Assembly: GCF_001404515.1 (NCBI RefSeq)
Contig: NZ_CXWE01000003.1
Span: 682,001-746,000 of the forward strand
Direction: 5' to 3'
Source: Roseibium album
GTDB lineage: Bacteria; Pseudomonadota; Alphaproteobacteria; Rhizobiales; Stappiaceae
DNA: 64,000 nucleotides
Notes under the pieces: generated by a model
Told to the model about the DNA's origin: nothing
What the model saw: the letters and a program-made list of their open reading frames with translations, nothing else
The model's database searches: none
Made by a program: the position numbers and the translations under genes
Part shown: piece by piece, positions 18,420-27,723 of the stretch
Layout: each line of letters begins with the position of its first letter
Position numbering within the stretch: the stretch's first letter is position 1

Positions 18420-21395
18420 ATGATCCGCGCCATGTCGACGCAAGATTCAATCCCCGCTCTCACCGCTGACGACCATCTCATTCTGGTCGACGGCTCCACT
18501 TTCATCTTCCGTGCCTACCATGCGCTGCCGCCATTGACGCGCAAGCCCGACGGACTGCCGGTCGGCGCGGTTTCCGGTTTCTGCAACATGCTCTGGAAGC
18601 TGCTGCAGGAAGGCCTGACGCCGGAAGAAGGGGATGAGCCGACCCACTTCGCGGTGATTTTCGATCATTCCTCCAAAACGTTCCGGAACACAATCTATCC
18701 GGAATACAAGGCGAACCGTCCGGATCCGCCCGAGGATCTGGTGCCGCAATTCGGACTGATCCGTGAGGCGACCCGTGCCTTTTCGGTCCCCTGTGTCGAG
18801 CAGGAAGGGTTCGAGGCCGATGACCTGATCGCAACCTATGCCCGCCAGGCGGCGGAACAGGGTGCGAAAGTGACGATCGTTTCGGGCGACAAGGACCTGA
18901 TGCAGCTGATCGGTCCGAAAGTCGGGATGATCGACACGATGAAGAACAAGGTCTTCGGCGAACCGGAAGTTTTTGAGAAATTCGGCGTCGGTCCGGACAA
19001 GGTCATCGAAGTGCAGTCGCTCGCCGGCGACAGCGTTGACAATGTCCCCGGCGTTCCGGGTATCGGCCTGAAGACGGCAGCCCTCCTGATCAACGAGTTC
19101 GGGGATCTTGAAACGCTGCTTGCCCAGGCTGAAACCATCAAGCAGAACAAGCGCCGGGAAAACCTGATCGAATTCGCTGATCAGGCGCGTGTTTCAAGGG
19201 AACTTGTGACGTTGAAGCAGGACGTTCCGGTCGAGATTCCCGTCGCGAGCCTGACGGTGACAGATGTCGACGGTGCGAAGGCGGTCGGGTTTCTGAAGGC
19301 CATGGGTTTTAGCACGCTCACCAAGCGTGTCGCTGAAGAGACCGGCGCCGAAGTTGACGCCGTTGAACCAGCCGATTTCCAGGTGCCGGGTTGGGATGTG
19401 CCCGATCACAAGGGCCGCATGGCCGAGCGCACGGAAACCGCGTCCGGTGCGGCCGCGGCTGCCGGTGAGGGCGCCGGCACCGAAGGCATGATGGTACCGC
19501 AGACCGTCGCCGAGGCGCGCGCTGAAACCATCAGGGCGATTGCGATTGACTCAAGCGCCTATGAAACCGTCACAAGCGTCGAGCGGTTGCAGGAATGGTG
19601 CGACGCTGCCATCGAAAAGGGCTATGTCGCCTTCGACACCGAAACCACGTCGCTTGATGCCATGCAGGCCGATCTCGTCGGGCTGTCGCTGTCGACCGAA
19701 CCGGGACAGGCCTGCTACGTGCCACTCGCCCATGTCGATGGTGAAGGCGACCTTCTGGGTGGCGGCGGTTTGCTTGCCGATCAGATTCCGCTCAAGGATG
19801 CCATGGAAGTCCTGAAGCCGATGCTGGAAGACCGCTCGGTTCTGAAAATCGCGCAGAACCTCAAGTACGACTGGCTGGTGATGACCCGCTACGGCATCGA
19901 TATCGCCCCTTATGACGATACGATGCTGCTGTCCTACACGGTCGACGCGGGCAAGGGCGGCAACGGCATGGACGAGCTTTCCGAACGCTGGCTCGGCCAC
20001 AAACCGATCCCCTTCAAGGAAGTCTGCGGTTCCGGTAAATCGATGATCACTTTCGACAAGGTGGCGATCGACAAGGCGACGGCCTATGCCGCCGAGGATG
20101 CGGATGTCACCCTGCGGCTGTGGCAGATCCTGAAACCGCGTCTTGCCAGCGACCATATGGCAACCGTCTACGAAACCCTGGAACGGCCGATGGTGCCGGT
20201 TCTGGCGCGCATGGAAAAGCGCGGCATTTCCGTTGACAGGCAGATGCTGTCACGGCTTTCCGGTGATTTTGCCCAAGGCATGGCCGGACTGGAATCTGAG
20301 ATCTACGAACTGGCGGGTGAAACCTTCAATATCGGATCACCCAAGCAGCTGGGTGAAATTCTGTTCGGCAAGATGGGCATTCCCGGCGGCAAGAAAACCA
20401 AGACCGGCGCCTGGTCAACCTCGGCCCAGGTGCTGGAGGACCTGGCCGCGGAAGGTCATGAACTGCCGTCGAAAATCGTCGCATGGCGTCAACTTTCCAA
20501 GCTGAAGTCGACCTATTCCGATGCGCTTCCCGGCTACATCAATCCCGAGACAGGCAGGGTTCATACCTCTTATGCGCTCGCCGCGACGACGACGGGCCGC
20601 CTGTCCTCCTCCGAGCCGAACCTGCAGAACATTCCGGTCAGGACGGAAGCGGGCCGCAAGATCCGGCAGGCCTTCATCGCGGAAAAGGGTCACAAGCTCG
20701 TTAGCGCCGATTACAGCCAGATCGAGCTGCGCGTGCTCGCTCACATGGCCGATATACCGCAGCTGAAGAAAGCATTCGAGGATGGGCTGGACATTCATGC
20801 CATGACGGCAAGCGAAATGTTCGGAACGCCGATCGAGGGCATGGACCCCATGGTCCGCCGTCAGGCCAAGGCGATCAATTTCGGCATTATCTACGGCATT
20901 TCCGCGTTCGGGCTTGCCAATCAGCTCGGCATCTCGCGCGGAGAGGCCGGCGATTACATCAAGACCTATTTCGAACGCTTCCCGGGCATCAAGGACTATA
21001 TGGAGACCATCAAGAAACAGGTTCATGCGGATGGCTTCGTCACCACGATATTCGGACGCAAGGCCCATTACCCCGAGGTGAATACAAAGAACCCCAACCA
21101 TCGTGCGTTCTATGAACGGGCAGCGATCAACGCTCCGATCCAGGGCTCCGCCGCCGACATACTCCGTCGCGCCATGGTGCGCATGGAGGAGCGGCTCTCG
21201 GACGCGAAGCTGGACGCGCAGATGCTGTTGCAGGTTCACGACGAACTTATCTTCGAAGTGCCGGATGCCCAGGTCGACGCAACACTGCCCGTCATCCGGG
21301 ACGTCATGGAAAACGCCTGTGATCCGGCCCTGAAACTGACGGTCCCGCTGCAGGTCGACGCCCGCGCCGCCGGCAACTGGGACGAGGCGCATTAG
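18420..21395 (+). CDS. polA: DNA polymerase I
   Basis: Repair and Okazaki-fragment-processing polymerase of 991 residues with all three domains. The N-terminal 5'-3' exonuclease has LVDGSTFIFRAYHALP, EADDLIATYA and SGDKDLMQL. The 3'-5' proofreading domain keeps FDTETTSLDAM (the Asp-x-Glu pair) and NLKYDWLVM, so proofreading is probably active. The polymerase domain has SADYSQIELRVLAH (motif A), RRQAKAINFGIIYGIS (motif B) and VHDELIFE (motif C). A Gly/Ala-rich linker (about 335-360) joins the exonuclease domains. An ATG four codons in (18432) is an alternative start; neither has a clear ribosome binding site. It is monocistronic and convergent with the next gene. Confidence 0.98.
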   Translation: MIRAMSTQDSIPALTADDHLILVDGSTFIFRAYHALPPLTRKPDGLPVGAVSGFCNMLWKLLQEGLTPEEGDEPTHFAVIFDHSSKTFRNTIYPEYKANRPDPPEDLVPQFGLIREATRAFSVPCVEQEGFEADDLIATYARQAAEQGAKVTIVSGDKDLMQLIGPKVGMIDTMKNKVFGEPEVFEKFGVGPDKVIEVQSLAGDSVDNVPGVPGIGLKTAALLINEFGDLETLLAQAETIKQNKRRENLIEFADQARVSRELVTLKQDVPVEIPVASLTVTDVDGAKAVGFLKAMGFSTLTKRVAEETGAEVDAVEPADFQVPGWDVPDHKGRMAERTETASGAAAAAGEGAGTEGMMVPQTVAEARAETIRAIAIDSSAYETVTSVERLQEWCDAAIEKGYVAFDTETTSLDAMQADLVGLSLSTEPGQACYVPLAHVDGEGDLLGGGGLLADQIPLKDAMEVLKPMLEDRSVLKIAQNLKYDWLVMTRYGIDIAPYDDTMLLSYTVDAGKGGNGMDELSERWLGHKPIPFKEVCGSGKSMITFDKVAIDKATAYAAEDADVTLRLWQILKPRLASDHMATVYETLERPMVPVLARMEKRGISVDRQMLSRLSGDFAQGMAGLESEIYELAGETFNIGSPKQLGEILFGKMGIPGGKKTKTGAWSTSAQVLEDLAAEGHELPSKIVAWRQLSKLKSTYSDALPGYINPETGRVHTSYALAATTTGRLSSSEPNLQNIPVRTEAGRKIRQAFIAEKGHKLVSADYSQIELRVLAHMADIPQLKKAFEDGLDIHAMTASEMFGTPIEGMDPMVRRQAKAINFGIIYGISAFGLANQLGISRGEAGDYIKTYFERFPGIKDYMETIKKQVHADGFVTTIFGRKAHYPEVNTKNPNHRAFYERAAINAPIQGSAADILRRAMVRMEERLSDAKLDAQMLLQVHDELIFEVPDAQVDATLPVIRDVMENACDPALKLTVPLQVDARAAGNWDEAH

Positions 21396-21418
21396 GTCAG
21401 TTCCCGCGCGAGATCTGG

Positions 21419-22492
21419 TCAGTTCCTGCAGGCAATTGAGTCGAGCAGTCCCGCCGACAGGTTTGCCACAATCTCGGGCTTGCCGAGATGGGCGGTGCTT
21501 TTCATTGAAAGCAGGACGTCGCTCATGCTGTCGGTCAGCTCCGCGCGCTCGATCGGGGAAAGGTCGGTCGACGAAAAGGTGTCCCGGCCTGATCTCAGGC
21601 TGACACCAAGCGGCCGCTCGAGACAGGTGAAATCCAGGAGTGCTAGATCGAGGCGGAGCATCTCCCCGCCATTCGCAAGGCGCAAATTGACATGCAGTGA
21701 GGCCGGATCGAAGACGATCTGCCAGCGTGTCGACGGATTGGCCAGATCCTCCAGAACGTTGAAGGCCTGCGCGGACGTGAAGATGGAGTTCGTCTGGGTG
21801 ACTGCTGCTGCGCGCCTGAACCGGTCGAGACTCCCCGCACTCTCCGGTGTGCTGTTCGTACCAACGGACGTCCGGATATGCTGAAGCGCTTTTTCATAGG
21901 TCGTGTTTGTCAGTGCCGGGACTGGAACGTCATTGCCCCTGTGCACGGTGAGTCCGGTTGCTGTTGGCGTCACAATAGCGGCGGATCCACTCGCATCGAA
22001 CAGGAAATAGTGAATGGGAACAAGACCCTGAACAGTAATCAAGTTCAGTTGTGACAAGGCCTCTTCGACCGAGGCCGATGTGTCGAGAAGTCTTTGGATG
22101 AATTCCAGTTCGGAAACGACCGGAGCGCCGCTGTTCCCCGAATAGACAGCTTCGCTGTTCCACATGAGCGTGATGACGAGGCCTTTGGTGTTCATCCCGG
22201 CCGCCGGCATGCCGGGTCCGATCTGATTGACGGTGACACTGCCGAAACGTGAAACCCAGCGGGCCGCTGTTCCGTCCATGGCGGAGCGCTTTGAGGCGTC
22301 CGGCGGGTTGATCAGCACAAATCCAGCATCCGTTGCTTCAAAATCGAAATTGTAGGCAAGGAGAGGGTTTGTTTGATTTGTGAACGCCACCGTCGAGCAG
22401 GCGATTGCTGCAGAAACGGAAAAAAACGTAAAGACACAGATACCCAGACGCAGGGCAGATGGCCAGTTGTGAAACGATCGGATGCCTCGCAT
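21419..22492 (-). CDS. Secreted Ntn-hydrolase, choloylglycine hydrolase / linear amide hydrolase family
   Basis: Exported amidase of the penicillin V acylase/bile salt hydrolase family. A signal peptide (about residues 1-31) ends in SAAIACSTVAFTN; the Cys after the predicted cleavage site would be the N-terminal nucleophile. Further family marks are the early NFDF, NQIGPGMPAAGMNTKGLVIT and the later TNTTYEKALQ, which matches the conserved TN-x-x-(Y/F) region. Substrates for this family range from bile salts to N-acyl homoserine lactones and penicillin V; none can be assigned here. It is divergent from the LytTR-domain gene at 22562 (69-base gap) and converges with polA. Confidence 0.85.
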   Translation of the reverse strand: MRGIRSFHNWPSALRLGICVFTFFSVSAAIACSTVAFTNQTNPLLAYNFDFEATDAGFVLINPPDASKRSAMDGTAARWVSRFGSVTVNQIGPGMPAAGMNTKGLVITLMWNSEAVYSGNSGAPVVSELEFIQRLLDTSASVEEALSQLNLITVQGLVPIHYFLFDASGSAAIVTPTATGLTVHRGNDVPVPALTNTTYEKALQHIRTSVGTNSTPESAGSLDRFRRAAAVTQTNSIFTSAQAFNVLEDLANPSTRWQIVFDPASLHVNLRLANGGEMLRLDLALLDFTCLERPLGVSLRSGRDTFSSTDLSPIERAELTDSMSDVLLSMKSTAHLGKPEIVANLSAGLLDSIACRN

Positions 22493-22561
22493 GGTTTCCT
22501 CGCGGCAGATGGATTAAACTGAGGAGACCATGAGTGTCATAAACACCTGTCAATCCAAGGA

Positions 22562-23365
22562 GTGTTTCGCCAGGTGCAGAAATATTTCGCCAAGAACACT
22601 GCCGCAATCCGTTTTCTGCATGCGGGTGTCGCGCCATTCAGTTCAAGAAACGGACTTGCCCTTCTGGCAGCGTTGTCGGTTCTTGCTGGCGTGATCGGCC
22701 CCTTCGGGACTTACGCCGACCTTCCGATCATGACCCGATTGGTCTACTGGACGGTCATGGTGCTTGGCACGGCATCGGTCGGACACGCCGCGGCAACGTC
22801 CCTTGAACGGCTTTTCGGCAGAACCCGTTGGCCGGCATTGGTTCAACAGGGGATGATTTCCATCCTCGTCGCCGTTCCCGTCAGCCTGAGTGTCGTGTTG
22901 ATCAGCACGGGGCTTGGATTTGGTAGTTTCAGCGGAAACATGGTGTCGCTCTATCTGCAATGCGCCGCGGTCACGGGGTTTGTCATGATTGTGAGCAACC
23001 TGCTGCCGTCGGCGGTTAAATCTGAACCGGCGTCTTCGCTGCCGGAAGTCCCGGCACTGCTCGTGAAGTTGCCCTTGGCGAAACGTGGCCGAATTCTGCG
23101 ACTGAGGGCTCAGGATCATTATGTCGAAGTCGTCACGGAAAGCGGCAGCACGCTTTTGGCGATGCGGTTCAGGGATGCCATTGCTCAGGCAGCTCCCGAA
23201 CCCGGTCTGCAAATTCACCGTTCGCACTGGGTCGCGCTGCATGCGGTGGCCGGGCGTTGCCGAATGGACAAGCGCTCCGGCCTCCGCCTTTCAGACGGAA
23301 GTATTGTTCCCGTTGGCAGGTCCTTTCAAGCGGCGGTCAAAAGGGTCGTTTCAACCGGATCCTGA
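22562..23365 (+). CDS. Membrane-anchored LytTR-domain regulator
   Basis: Transcription factor with four or so hydrophobic segments (about residues 30-150) followed by a cytoplasmic LytTR DNA-binding domain (about 168-265). The domain shows GRILRLRAQDHYVEVVTESG, then LLAMRFRDAI, LQIHRSHWVALHAV and VPVGRSF, all typical of LytTR. There is no receiver domain, so the membrane part may sense a signal directly. The start is uncertain: GTG at 22562 directly abuts AAGGA, and a second GTG at 22574 is better spaced (12 bases). It is divergent from the Ntn-hydrolase gene and might regulate it, which is inference from position only. Confidence 0.87.
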   Translation: MFRQVQKYFAKNTAAIRFLHAGVAPFSSRNGLALLAALSVLAGVIGPFGTYADLPIMTRLVYWTVMVLGTASVGHAAATSLERLFGRTRWPALVQQGMISILVAVPVSLSVVLISTGLGFGSFSGNMVSLYLQCAAVTGFVMIVSNLLPSAVKSEPASSLPEVPALLVKLPLAKRGRILRLRAQDHYVEVVTESGSTLLAMRFRDAIAQAAPEPGLQIHRSHWVALHAVAGRCRMDKRSGLRLSDGSIVPVGRSFQAAVKRVVSTGS

Positions 23366-23381
23366 ACGGAGCCCTTCTGGC

Positions 23382-24203
23382 TCAGACCATCGCCATGACC
23401 CGGGACGGGCCGCCAGTCCCACCGCGGAATTTCGGAGCACCGACGATGAGGGTTGCGCCGCTGGCCGGGAGCAAGTCGAGATTGGCGATGCACTCGATAC
23501 CCCAGCGGTTGCTGGGTAACCAGGCATAGTGAACGGCAAAATCCTGGGATTTGCCGTAGTCGAGCGATAGCGTATCGACGGCCATACCGACAACATTTGC
23601 GTCTTCCATCAGCATTTGCGCTGCTTCCAGATGAAATCCGGGGAAGTGCATGACGCCGTCCGCGTCGGCATTGCGGAACTTGTCCGTCGGCACCTGAACA
23701 CCCCAGCCGGAGTTCATGGCGACACAGGCCCCTTCGGGGATGTCGCCATTGGCGGCAATCCAGGCCTTGAGGTCGTCCGGCGTCACTTGCGCATCCGCAC
23801 TCTCCGTGGCCTTTGACTTGATGTCGACAATGCACAGCGGGGCCACCAGCTTTTCGACCGGGATTTCGGCGACCGATTGCCCGTCTTCAGAGAAGTGCAA
23901 CGGCGCGTCCATATGAGTGCCGGTATGCTCATTGATGCTCAAGTTATAGAGATTGAAACCGTTTTTGGCGAAGTCGAAGATCTTCTCCTTGAAGAACTGC
24001 TGATCGCCGCCATAGGTCGGAAAGGTCTCGTAGAGCTCGTGGGTCATGTCCGTGACCTTTGAGGGAGCCTGCGCCATTGCCGGCATTGCACCACTCGCTG
24101 CGACGGACGCCGCAACACCGGCACCAACCGCTGTTGCCTTGAAAAAATCCCGCCGCGACAGCATTCGGTTCTTCACGGAATTGATGACGCATAAATCACA
24201 CAT
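23382..24203 (-). CDS. Tat-exported cyclase-family hydrolase (kynurenine formamidase-like)
   Basis: Metal-dependent hydrolase of the cyclase family (PF04199), probably acting in the periplasm. A twin-arginine signal SRRDFFKATAVGAGVAA lies near residues 15-32 and ends at AMA-QAP. The family metal motif is intact: EHTGTHMDAPLHF, plus HFPGFHLEAAQML. It begins MCDLCVINSVKNR before the Tat signal; the ATG at 24203 has AAGGAG 6 bases upstream, better than the longer frame. Family members hydrolyse N-formylkynurenine, isatin or cyclic amides; which one cannot be told. It is downstream of the lysR gene on the same strand (137-base gap). Confidence 0.9.
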   Translation of the reverse strand: MCDLCVINSVKNRMLSRRDFFKATAVGAGVAASVAASGAMPAMAQAPSKVTDMTHELYETFPTYGGDQQFFKEKIFDFAKNGFNLYNLSINEHTGTHMDAPLHFSEDGQSVAEIPVEKLVAPLCIVDIKSKATESADAQVTPDDLKAWIAANGDIPEGACVAMNSGWGVQVPTDKFRNADADGVMHFPGFHLEAAQMLMEDANVVGMAVDTLSLDYGKSQDFAVHYAWLPSNRWGIECIANLDLLPASGATLIVGAPKFRGGTGGPSRVMAMV

Positions 24204-24340
24204 GACAGCTCCTTCCAACGTTTACCCGCAAGAATGCTGCCCTGTGCCCCGTAAAAATACCAGTCAAAAAATACGGGCCTTCAGACCGTGATCTGGATCA
24301 TGCTTGAAAGGAAGCGCCGGTATTGCCACCTGTGCGGGCT

Positions 24341-25249
24341 TCACACGACCCGCAAATCAGGCTGGTTCTTGCCGGCGAGCGCGGAGCGGGGCGCAATGGC
24401 GTTCTTGAGCAGTTCGCTGAGGTGTTCTTCCAGATAATCGACGATCGGCGACTGTGCCTTGGACGGCGTATAAATCGCCAGTTGCGTGGCGGGAAGCGCA
24501 GGAAAACCGTCCTGTTCCTTGAGCAGCGTGAAGCCTTCCTGAATTGCTCCGGACGGCAGACAGCAGATACCGGCACCGGAAGTCACGGCCACCTGGGCGG
24601 CGGCGACACTCGTCGTCGTGATCCGTTCGTACCATTGGCGTCCGGCACTGGCGAGTGCGCGAAAAGTGAGTTCACGGAACGGACAGGGTTCCGGAAAGAG
24701 GATCAGCGGCAGTGGATCGCTCAGGGAGCAGTCTTCGCTGACGGCCCAGTGAAGCTGCTCCTCGACAACGCCCGCGGGTTCCGGTTTTGCCGGTGTGACC
24801 AGCGCGATGGCAAGGTTGATCTCGTTGTTGGAGAGCATGTCGTGCAATGTGGCACTGTCGGCGACCGTCATCTCAAGTTTGACGTTGGGATGAATGCGGA
24901 CAAAATTGCAGAAGATCGACTGAAGCTGCCCGGTTGCGAACCATTCCGGCAAGCCGACATGAACGGTTCCTGTGAGTTCGGGAGCTGACAGCCTCAACCG
25001 GGCTTCTTCGTGCGATTTCAGTATTTCCGTCGCGTGCTGAAAAAGAATTCGACCCGCCGGCGTCAGGTTCATCGTGCGCGCGGTCCGCTCGATCAATGGT
25101 TTGCCGACCCGCTCTTCCAGACGTCGGAGTTGGGTGCTTACGCAAGGCTGGGTGCGGTTCAGCTTGCTGCCGGCATGGGTCACGTTGCCGGCTTCCGCTA
25201 CAGCAACGAAGGCTTCCAGCAATTCGATATTAAAACGGCCGATGGTCAT
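24341..25249 (-). CDS. LysR-family transcriptional regulator
   Basis: Cytoplasmic regulator of 302 residues. The N-terminal winged HTH reads LLEAFVAVAEAGNVTHAGSK and continues LNRTQPCVSTQLRRLEERVG; the effector-binding domain follows from about residue 90 (TGTVHVGLPEWF). Length is normal. It is divergent from the EgtD-like methyltransferase/MFS pair and upstream of the cyclase-family gene. The divergent gap contains a textbook LysR box (25326-25342). The likely targets are therefore the EgtD-like operon and its own gene; control of the cyclase gene is possible but less direct. Confidence 0.95.
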   Translation of the reverse strand: MTIGRFNIELLEAFVAVAEAGNVTHAGSKLNRTQPCVSTQLRRLEERVGKPLIERTARTMNLTPAGRILFQHATEILKSHEEARLRLSAPELTGTVHVGLPEWFATGQLQSIFCNFVRIHPNVKLEMTVADSATLHDMLSNNEINLAIALVTPAKPEPAGVVEEQLHWAVSEDCSLSDPLPLILFPEPCPFRELTFRALASAGRQWYERITTTSVAAAQVAVTSGAGICCLPSGAIQEGFTLLKEQDGFPALPATQLAIYTPSKAQSPIVDYLEEHLSELLKNAIAPRSALAGKNQPDLRVV

Positions 25250-25325
25250 TGTCTGTCATCCCGCCTTAACGCCGGCCGGCAGACACCCGCCAGCCTCTTT
25301 TCTTGGACAAGTCCGTGACCGGGAG

Positions 25326-25342
25326 CATAACGTTCTATTATG
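25326..25342. promoter_or_regulatory. Candidate LysR-type operator
   Basis: The inverted repeat CATAA-N7-TTATG contains the T-N11-A core expected of LysR-type binding sites. It lies 77 bases from the lysR start and 80 bases before the EgtD-like start. Just downstream is an AT-rich stretch with TATAAA and TTATAT, candidate -10 elements for the rightward operon, so the box would overlap or abut the -35 region. Confidence 0.55.
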
Positions 25343-25421
25343 AGGTTCTTCAATTATAAATTTTATATATGGGGCAATATCACGTAATCCGGGAATTCCT
25401 CTTGTCAAAACGGGTATCGCC

Positions 25422-26456
25422 ATGACTCTCGCGTTTACAGTCGACCAGCCAGATCTTGAAATTGAGGTATCGCCCGCGGGCTCTTTGCAATCCAGAGTGC
25501 ACCGGGCCATCGCATCCCACACGGAATTCAGTCTCGACCGCATCGTTACGCAGGACAATCGGGTCAAATACACCAACAAGGGCCGGGACCTTGAGACGAC
25601 GGGGCATCTGGATGAGGTGTTCCGGTTGATGCGCGAGCTGAACGAGACCGGCGTGGGTTCCGACACGCTGGGGCGCCTGCAGGCCGATGGCCAATCCTTC
25701 AAGGATGCTCTCAGTCGGAGTTGCGCGCAGATTGCCTCGGAATTCGGTGACAAGCCGCTGATCTATGTCGAATTGGGGCCCGAGCCGGTGAAAACAGGTT
25801 TTATCCTGAAAACACTCCAGAAGCTTGGCGTTGTAATTGAGCGGTACATTGCCGTTGATATCAATCCGATGTCGGTTGCTCACATGCGGACTGCTCTCGA
25901 AGAGGCGTTGCCCGGAGTACCCCTGCAGTTCGTGACCTGTTCATTCGATGAGTTCCGCCTGAGCGAGGTGGTCGAAGACAACGCGCCGCCGGCTGTCATT
26001 ACCATGCTGGGATTTCAGGAAGGCAACGACGACCCTTTTGTTGTCAACGAATGGCTCCGGGACATTGCCAGACCCGGCGATCTGCTCTTGTCGGAGAGCC
26101 AGCTCTACACGAAACACTTCACCGAAAAGATACCCTACTTCTATGCCCATCCGGCAATGCAGCGGTTTTCCAGAATTGCCTTCGAGCAGTCGGTTGATCG
26201 CGCTCTTCCGACGCTGAACCGGTTCTTTCTCCTGCCCGTGCCGTTTCAGGAGAATGAAACGACGCATGTCGCCATATTGGGAGAGGAATTTTCAAGTACA
26301 ATCAATGGAAGAAACTTGCACGTGTCCAACTTCTGCCTGAAACTCACTCTTGAACAATATCGCCTCTACAGGGAGCATGGCGGATTTTTCAGGATTACCG
26401 GCGAGACCTTTACCGATGACGAGACACTTCACTTCCAGCTCTCCCGCCGGGCATGA
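25422..26456 (+). CDS. EgtD-like SAM-dependent methyltransferase (Methyltransf_33 type)
   Basis: Probable S-adenosylmethionine-dependent N-methyltransferase of 344 residues, distantly like the histidine methyltransferase of ergothioneine synthesis and fungal dimethylallyltryptophan N-methyltransferase. The SAM-binding core is visible: LIYVELGPEPVKTGFILKTL, then YIAVDINPMSVAHM and LQFVTCSFDEF. The usual glycine loop ELGSGSS is changed to ELGPEPV. The EgtD motifs that bind histidine (GSxIGNF, DLxKD, FNxN) are not seen; the matching places read LGFQEGNDDPF and SESQLYTKHF. I infer a different substrate. The MFS gene starts 8 bases after the stop, so the two form an operon. There is no egtB-like gene nearby. 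Confidence 0.65.
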   Translation: MTLAFTVDQPDLEIEVSPAGSLQSRVHRAIASHTEFSLDRIVTQDNRVKYTNKGRDLETTGHLDEVFRLMRELNETGVGSDTLGRLQADGQSFKDALSRSCAQIASEFGDKPLIYVELGPEPVKTGFILKTLQKLGVVIERYIAVDINPMSVAHMRTALEEALPGVPLQFVTCSFDEFRLSEVVEDNAPPAVITMLGFQEGNDDPFVVNEWLRDIARPGDLLLSESQLYTKHFTEKIPYFYAHPAMQRFSRIAFEQSVDRALPTLNRFFLLPVPFQENETTHVAILGEEFSSTINGRNLHVSNFCLKLTLEQYRLYREHGGFFRITGETFTDDETLHFQLSRRA

Positions 26457-26463
26457 AAATGGG

Positions 26464-27612
26464 ATGAAAACCCGCGGCCTTACGGTTGCGGGGCTGGCGA
26501 TCGTCGCGGCGACCTATGGCCTGGCCAGGTACTGCTTCGGCTTGTTTCTTCCCGAGTTCCGCCAGGAATTCAATCTGTCGACTGAAACCATCGGCCTCAT
26601 TGCAGGGCTGTCCTATGCCGGCTACCTCATGGCAACCTTTCTCGGGTCCGGCCTGTCGACCCTGTTCGGCCCGAGATTGCCAATTATGCTTGGCGGTCTG
26701 GCCGCCGCGTCCGGAATGGCGACGATCGCCGTGGCCCCGGATGCCGTGACACTCGCCTTCGGCGTGTTTCTTGCCGGCACGAGTCCGGGACTGGCATATC
26801 CGCCGTTTTCCGACGTGATTGTCAGGCACACCGAACCAAGCCGCCAGAACACAATTTATGCCTGGATCAATTCCGGTACGGGGTTCGGCGTCGCCTTTGC
26901 CGGCCCGCTGGCATTGTTTGCCGGCGAGGACTGGCGCCTGGCATGGCTCCTGTTCGCGGGTCTGGCACTCGCGATAACGATTTGCAATTTCTGGACGCTG
27001 CCGCGGCACAGTCCGAGGATCGCCAATGCCCGCGCGGCAATTTCCCCGCGTTTTCTTTTGCAGAGCGCTGCCAGGCCGCTCTTTGTTGCCGCATTCCTGT
27101 TCGGCATATTCTCCGCGGTCTACTGGACATATGCCGTTGAGCTCCTGTGGGAGCTTTCCGGCAATTCGAGGGACGCCATCGTTTTCTGGATTGTTCTTGG
27201 CATGGCAGGCGTTACCGGCTGTTTCGCGGGAGGTTTGGTGAATCGCTGGGGGCTGCGACAGACGTATCGGGTCCTGGCGCTGATCGTCGGCGCTGCCGTT
27301 GCAACCTTGCCGTTCCTGATCGGCGTCCGGCACGGGATTTACTTTTCTGCCGCGTTTTTCGGATCCGGTTTTATCGTGATGACGGCCCTCTTCGGAATGT
27401 GGAGCATGCGGATTTTCAGGGACGCTCCCTCGATCGGGTTCGGACTGACCTTTTTCCTGATTTCCCTCGGCCAGGGTGTGGGCCCTGTAGCCGGCGGGTT
27501 CGCAATACCCCTGCTGGGTCACTCGATGCTGTTCGTCGTGTCGGGCCTGATGTGCTGCGCTCTTGCGTTGATCAGGCCCAGAGAACGAGAAGTTGCAGTC
27601 GGGAACGCATAA
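26464..27612 (+). CDS. MFS transporter
   Basis: Twelve-span major facilitator of about 382 residues in the inner membrane. It begins MKTRGLTVAGLAIVAATYGL with ARYCFGLFLPEFRQEF next, resembles the YbfB/YjiJ branch, and contains FGPRLPIMLGG in the loop between segments 2 and 3. A longer frame reaches back to 26350 inside the methyltransferase gene; I chose the ATG at 26464, 8 bases after the methyltransferase stop, as a coupled start. Operon position suggests export or import of the methyltransferase product or substrate, which is inference. No further genes are in this operon. Confidence 0.9.
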   Translation: MKTRGLTVAGLAIVAATYGLARYCFGLFLPEFRQEFNLSTETIGLIAGLSYAGYLMATFLGSGLSTLFGPRLPIMLGGLAAASGMATIAVAPDAVTLAFGVFLAGTSPGLAYPPFSDVIVRHTEPSRQNTIYAWINSGTGFGVAFAGPLALFAGEDWRLAWLLFAGLALAITICNFWTLPRHSPRIANARAAISPRFLLQSAARPLFVAAFLFGIFSAVYWTYAVELLWELSGNSRDAIVFWIVLGMAGVTGCFAGGLVNRWGLRQTYRVLALIVGAAVATLPFLIGVRHGIYFSAAFFGSGFIVMTALFGMWSMRIFRDAPSIGFGLTFFLISLGQGVGPVAGGFAIPLLGHSMLFVVSGLMCCALALIRPREREVAVGNA

Positions 27613-27723
27613 CACCGAATTATGGTGGCGTAGGCCCACATAACTGCAATGTGCTGGTCTTTGCGGAAAATAGCGGGCAACATGCTGGCACGCTATGATT
27701 GTAAAAACTGATGTGACGCGCCC

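Noticed and set aside
22530-22693. Short frame with a GAGGAG site and ATG before the LytTR gene
   Set aside because: It overlaps the LytTR gene in another frame and encodes a Cys/Arg-rich sequence without a known family. I treat it as chance.
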